From positions 1 through 58,587 of the forward strand of contig JAIKZH010000045.1 in assembly GCA_024682395.1 (NCBI GenBank): a stretch of 58,587 bases of DNA, written 5' to 3'. The notes beneath the pieces are model-generated. The model was not told the origin of the DNA and made no database searches. It worked only from the letters and a program-made list of their open reading frames with translations. Shown here piece by piece: positions 55,093 through 58,587 of the stretch; the first letter of the stretch is position 1; each line of letters opens with the position of its first letter. Source of the stretch: Bacteroidaceae bacterium. Its GTDB lineage: Bacteria > Bacteroidota > Bacteroidia > Bacteroidales > Bacteroidaceae. Both the position numbers and the translations under genes were made by a program.

Positions 55093-55950
55093 ATGAAGAA
55101 AATAATGTATTTAGCAATTCTCTCTATGATAATAACTTCTTGTCATCCTGTAAGAGTCTTAGATACAAGTGATTTAGATTTTATATTTGATAAAAAATAT
55201 TTTACAGATTTGATGAATGAATTTTATTACAATCATTTAAGGTATCCCGAAAGTTCAAGTGATTATTGTTATAGTATATATAAACAGGATTGTCTGAATG
55301 ATTTTAAGTTTGCACGTATAAGGTCTGGCTGTTCAACTGTTACTTTTAAATCATATGACGACTATAACTATTTCGTCGATTCTGTATATTCTTATTATAA
55401 AAGAACTTGTAAGTGTGTCCACTATATGGATTGGCCTTTATTCTATAGGAATATGTCTGAAAATGATATGGAATATAAAGACGGAATGTTGATTTTTCAC
55501 AATTCAGATAAAGGAAATACATATTACACACCAAATATTGAGTCCCAAATACATTCCTGGCTCGACGAAGGAACTTATATGAAAGATTCTTCAATATGGA
55601 GAAGACAACAAGTCTCACAATACATATGTGCGAAGTTGTGTAGCAAAGATTCTATTGTTATAAATTTTCCTGATTCTGTATTTAATAAGATCGCTGCACA
55701 TAAAAAAATATTTAAAATGGTGGACTCTGCTATAGTTAATATATATAAAATGAATCCTTCTCAGAAACTGTTTTATTACGGTATAAGATATTATCGTAAT
55801 GGTAAAATTAAATCAACAAGACAAGGATATGAATTACCTGATGAAATAGTAAAGAACCCCCAACTGATACAATATATAGATTCATGTGTACATATCGATA
55901 AAAGGGTTGATTTTCTACAGTTTGTATTTGCTGCCTATCGGAATGGATAA
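55093..55950 (+). CDS. Lipoprotein of unknown function (285 aa), tip partner
   Basis: A lipoprotein signal (LAILSMIITSCHPVRV, Cys 17) is followed by a Tyr- and Cys-rich domain (YYKRTCKCVHYMDWPLFYRN) with nine or more cysteines. The gene starts 8 nt after the RHS tip stop, the spacing expected for a toxin-immunity pair, and has the same low G+C. The size is large for immunity. No family recognised. Confidence 0.55.
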   Translation: MKKIMYLAILSMIITSCHPVRVLDTSDLDFIFDKKYFTDLMNEFYYNHLRYPESSSDYCYSIYKQDCLNDFKFARIRSGCSTVTFKSYDDYNYFVDSVYSYYKRTCKCVHYMDWPLFYRNMSENDMEYKDGMLIFHNSDKGNTYYTPNIESQIHSWLDEGTYMKDSSIWRRQQVSQYICAKLCSKDSIVINFPDSVFNKIAAHKKIFKMVDSAIVNIYKMNPSQKLFYYGIRYYRNGKIKSTRQGYELPDEIVKNPQLIQYIDSCVHIDKRVDFLQFVFAAYRNG

Positions 55951-56046
55951 CATTGTTCATTATAAATAATACATAGTTCCGATGCGCACCTCGAGGTGCA
56001 GAAATAAAATATAATTCAAAAAAGGAAACAACAATTGGAAAAAGCG

Positions 56047-56445
56047 ATGAAAGCGATGCTAAGGTTAAGAAAGAATAAGTATATACAACTAATATGCTGT
56101 GTGATTTTTTTTTGTGTTTCATGTCAACAAAAGACTGTAACTCCTGCAAAGATGATGAATATAAAAGCACATTGGGCAGGTGGAATTGATGGCGGACATT
56201 GGTTTGAACTTGTGAAAATAAAAGGTGATACTATACGATTTAGAATATACAATGATTATACTCTTGAAAAAATAGTAGATGCAGATTTTGTCGGAGACGG
56301 TTGCTTAGACTATTTAAAGAAAGAGAATTGGTCTGATTATATTAGTGGTTATGACGGAATAAACATACATCTTATAGTAGTAAAAAATTATAAGAATTTG
56401 AAGCTGTACAAGTTAAAGACTTACTATGAAGATTGTTATGAGTAA
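56047..56445 (+). CDS. Immunity-like lipoprotein (132 aa)
   Basis: From ATG at 56047 (MKAMLRLRKNKYIQLICC) the protein has a lipoprotein box (IFFCVSCQQK). The domain AHWAGGIDGGHWFELVKI, then DTIRFRIYNDYTLEKIVDAD, YDGINIHLIVV is a small beta-rich fold. A TTG start at 56035 is also possible. The WxGGxxGGxW and IYND motifs resemble a recurrent Bacteroidota protein of unknown role often found near polymorphic toxins (from memory, not checked). It lies between two RHS fragments. Confidence 0.55.
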   Translation: MKAMLRLRKNKYIQLICCVIFFCVSCQQKTVTPAKMMNIKAHWAGGIDGGHWFELVKIKGDTIRFRIYNDYTLEKIVDADFVGDGCLDYLKKENWSDYISGYDGINIHLIVVKNYKNLKLYKLKTYYEDCYE

Positions 56446-56666
56446 TTGCCCCTGCTCTCGGGGATATGTAGCAAATATGCTTGTGGAGACTTACAATCCC
56501 CACACATTCATGCAATTAAAAACAGATCTGGGGCTTGTAACCCCAGTTCTTTAAATACAAGAACGTTCATTGACATCGTTGCACAGACAGTCAAGGCTCG
56601 ACAGGAAGAGCGACTATAAAACGTATGATGAAACGATACATTACGCAACTAAGCGTACAAACATAA
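56446..56666. other. Inter-cassette spacer
   Basis: No gene. It contains a degenerate repeat (56462-56484, GGATATGTAGCAAATATGCT) also found at 52116-52138, and the third boundary repeat at 56521-56556. Confidence 0.5.
56521..56556 (+). repeat. Inter-cassette boundary repeat, copy 3
   Basis: ACAGATCTGGGGCTTGTAAC followed by CCCAGTTCTTTAAAT; CTGGGG and CCCCAG pair perfectly here, so the fold is kept while the sequence drifts relative to 51424 and 53222. Confidence 0.6.
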
Positions 56667-57569
56667 CCGCCACACATTTTCAACATAAAATCGTGTAGCG
56701 ATAACAAACATATTCCTCAGGCGCACAACCGCGCAGTAAGGCAAGCATCGGAACTCCCTGAGGAACAAAATCCCGAACGCATCCCGAAGGAATCCCGAAC
56801 AACCGACAGGGACGGCAACATCACCCAATATGATGCCTACCTGCCTTATGGCGAATTGCTTGTTGACGAGCATTCTTCAAGCGAGGAAATGCCGTACAAG
56901 TTCAACGGCAAGGAGTTCGACGAGGAGACTGGCTTGTACTACTATGGTGCAAGATATATGAATCCGGTGGCTTCTGTTTGGTATGGGGTTGATCAGTTGA
57001 CATAGAAATTCCCGGAAATTTCAGGATACGTTTATTGTCATGGAAATCCGATAATCAGAATAGATACAGATGGCAAAGCAGATAAAGATAATAAATGGAA
57101 AACTATTTCTTCGGTAATTCCAAAAGATAAATTTGTTGGATGGGAAGTTGGTGGTAATTGCTTTAAACTCTCCAAAAAGCAAATTGAAGTTATGGGGTAT
57201 ACTATAGGCGGAGCAAACGAACCTACAAATATATATCCATATAATGAAAACACTGGAGTTAATGTAACAGAAACTCAACAAGCAATTAAATATATAAGTG
57301 ATGCTCTTGAAAATAAAACACCTGTCGTTATTGGGGTTGATGATGCAAAAGGATCTCCAAATATGGATAAAACAACAGATCATTTTCTTGTGGTTGTGGG
57401 CATGGGCAATGATAAGCGAGGTAACTTTTTTGTTGTATATGATAATGCCACATCTGATAGAGAAGAAGGAACAAATTCCGCCAATAAATTATATTATGAT
57501 TCTAAATCAAAAAAATTACAGGTCGTATTCCCAACAGTTATTCTCAAGACTCACCACGTCCATATGTAG
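56667..57569 (+). pseudogene. RHS core end with a papain-like toxin tip, broken by an in-frame amber codon
   Basis: The frame opens after a TAA at 56664 and reads RDGNITQYDAYLPYGELLVD, YKFNGKEFDEETGLYYYGAR, PVASVWYGVDQLT, then TAG at 57003-57005, where a Glu codon is expected in the usual PLTEKYP core end. The same frame continues FPEISGYVYCHGNPIIRIDT DGKAD and a tip of about 170 residues. The tip has Cys in WEVGGNCFKLSK, His in TTDHFLVVVGMG and Asp/Asn in VVYDNATSD, spaced like a papain-fold cysteine peptidase. The core is G+C-rich, the tip AT-rich. An ATG at 57192 could express only a tip lacking the Cys. Confidence 0.75.
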
Positions 57570-57615
57570 TAAGTCAAGTTCGAGTTTCTAAAAAAAGAAA
57601 AATAGAAGATAAATT

Positions 57616-58041
57616 ATGAAAAGATTATTAATGTACATTATGACCTATTTTTGCATCACAAGCCTATATGCGCAATGTGAGAAAAAATGTCTTTATGATA
57701 GTTTAATTTTTATCAATGGAAGATGTGAAAAGGAACTCATTGTTAGTTTTTTATCATATGGAAAGAACCCTTTAATTGACACTCAATCCAACGATAAGAA
57801 AAAAATTAAAAGAAAGATAAAGAGAATTCCGAATAGTTCTGTATCCTTTATTTACAAAGGAGATAGATATTATATCAGTGTAGATAATAAATGTGATTTA
57901 TCAAGATTTTCTAAAGGTGATACCATAATGGTCAAAATAGTTTTTTTCAAGGATATAAAACAGCCTCACAAATATGAAAACTACTTTTCTCTGATAAAAA
58001 AAATAAAATTATATTCACCTATTTCTAAGAAACCGATATGA
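57616..58041 (+). CDS. Secreted protein, probable immunity partner of the papain-like tip (141 aa)
   Basis: The signal peptide (MKRLLMYIMTYFCITSLYAQ) is followed by a small basic, beta-rich domain (YDSLIFINGRCEKELIVSFL, NSSVSFIYKGDRYYISVDNK). It begins 46 nt after the tip frame. Periplasmic export would protect against a toxin acting on incoming or envelope proteins. Family unknown; the immunity role rests on position. Confidence 0.55.
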   Translation: MKRLLMYIMTYFCITSLYAQCEKKCLYDSLIFINGRCEKELIVSFLSYGKNPLIDTQSNDKKKIKRKIKRIPNSSVSFIYKGDRYYISVDNKCDLSRFSKGDTIMVKIVFFKDIKQPHKYENYFSLIKKIKLYSPISKKPI

Positions 58042-58298
58042 AACAACCATATGTGCATGTCACTCAACACACAGCCAACCTCCCATATGGAGAACTTTTA
58101 GTTGATGAACATTCATCTTCAGAGCAAAGGATCTCAGAGATAAAGGTGATTATGTATCATATGATGTGCACACACATAGAGGCAAAATTTGATAGATCTA
58201 TTCGTTTTTTCAATAATGAAGGTGTAATTAATTCTATTGATTATAAATTTTCCGAATTTAAGAGAGCAGTTATAAAAATAAATAAAAATGAGAATTAG
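58038..58298 (+). pseudogene. RHS core fragment joined to a short AT-rich end
   Basis: The 86-codon frame overlaps the previous stop by 4 nt. It reads NLPYGELLVDEHSSSE, identical in protein to 56850-56892 but with many synonymous AT-rich codons, then turns into an unrelated tail (QRISEIKVIMYHMMCTHIEA, FSEFKRAVIKINKNEN). It is the join of an old core piece and the end of a lost tip. Confidence 0.6.
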
Positions 58299-58587
58299 AG
58301 TGTTTATATATATTGTTTTCTCTTTATTTGTGTATAATTGCAAAGCACAAAAAACAGATACATATGAAAAATGGATTGATTGTGATTCATCTTGGATTTT
58401 TAATATGTATAGTAGTGTTGGAATTGCTGATGGAGATACAATAATTAGTAACAAAAGCATACAATTGTTTTTACCTAAAACAATTAAACGATGTAAAGAA
58501 ACAGCCGGAAAGGTTGTTTTCTTACTGAACGGTAATCAGTGGATTTTTGTTATAAATAGTCATGAATTCAATGTCTGTTATGATAAT
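58288..58587 (+). CDS. Partial secreted or lipoprotein-like gene, 3' end outside window
   Basis: From ATG at 58288, overlapping the preceding frame by 11 nt, 100 codons stay open to the window end. The N-terminus (MRIRVFIYIVFSLFVYNCKA) is a signal peptide with a possible lipoprotein Cys, and the next part reads YEKWIDCDSSWIFNMYSSVG. It is probably the immunity partner of the tip remnant before it. Family unknown. Confidence 0.5.
   Translation, partial: MRIRVFIYIVFSLFVYNCKAQKTDTYEKWIDCDSSWIFNMYSSVGIADGDTIISNKSIQLFLPKTIKRCKETAGKVVFLLNGNQWIFVINSHEFNVCYDN

Noticed and set aside
56667-57005. Stop codon reassignment or read-through at 57003
   Set aside because: Other TAG stops in the window end genes at family-typical positions, and the other RHS pieces are also broken, so a nonsense mutation is simpler.

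Overview
The window looks like a chromosomal segment of an AT-rich member of the Bacteroidales, most likely Prevotellaceae (Prevotella, Segatella or Xylanibacter). Evidence: Bacteroidota promoters (-33 TTTG or TTG, about 20 nt, then -7 TAnnTTTG) stand in front of many genes; there is a SusR-type hybrid regulator, a GH10-CE1 fusion of the Xyn10D-Fae1A kind, GH98 and GH115 xylan enzymes, NVEALA/six-bladed-propeller genes and a Prevotella-like C-terminal secretion tail. No rRNA, tRNA, CRISPR array or insertion sequence was recognised.

Layout. 1-1000: two small secreted proteins and a structured intergenic repeat. 1028-5221 (minus): Phe/Tyr operon pheA, aminotransferase, DAHP synthase/chorismate mutase, tyrA, preceded by a complete attenuator: promoter, leader peptide with eight aromatic codons in a row, antiterminator, and a terminator touching the pheA start codon. 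5345-11990 (plus): outer-membrane barrel, imelysin, di-haem DUF1111 protein and a ResB-CcsA fusion, an iron/haem export-and-maturation locus. 12051-13726 (minus): GNAT, flavin reductase, flavoprotein. 14048-16595 (minus): NVEALA peptide, propeller lipoprotein and thioredoxin-like protein behind a second copy of the structured repeat. 16730-17197: dense array of tiny hairpins. 17164-23237 (minus): full thiamine operon under a TPP riboswitch. 23340-26194 (plus): a papain-like (YiiX-type) domain fused to a TonB-dependent receptor, behind its own leader ORF and terminator. 26793-35919 (minus): GH98, GH115 and an HTCS regulator lacking its kinase. 36147-42618: nitroreductase, porin, decayed propeller gene, GH10-CE1, then housekeeping genes (S4 protein, pth, rplY). 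42797-49759: relA, rlmH, OmpH-like, small membrane protein, pepD, GH43, small secreted protein.

49932-58587 is an accessory region: broken, relatively GC-rich RHS core fragments alternate with very AT-rich short lipoprotein or membrane genes that look like immunity proteins, two tandem Imm50-like copies, and repeated boundary sequences including a duplicated promoter element. I read it as an orphan Rhs tip/immunity cassette array.

The strongest candidates for new biology are the Phe/Tyr attenuator, the kinase-less HTCS with a degenerate receiver, the papain-like/TonB receptor fusion with its attenuator-like leader, the NVEALA operon with a conserved leader element, and the Rhs cassette array. 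All family assignments come from reading motifs by eye; no database search was run.
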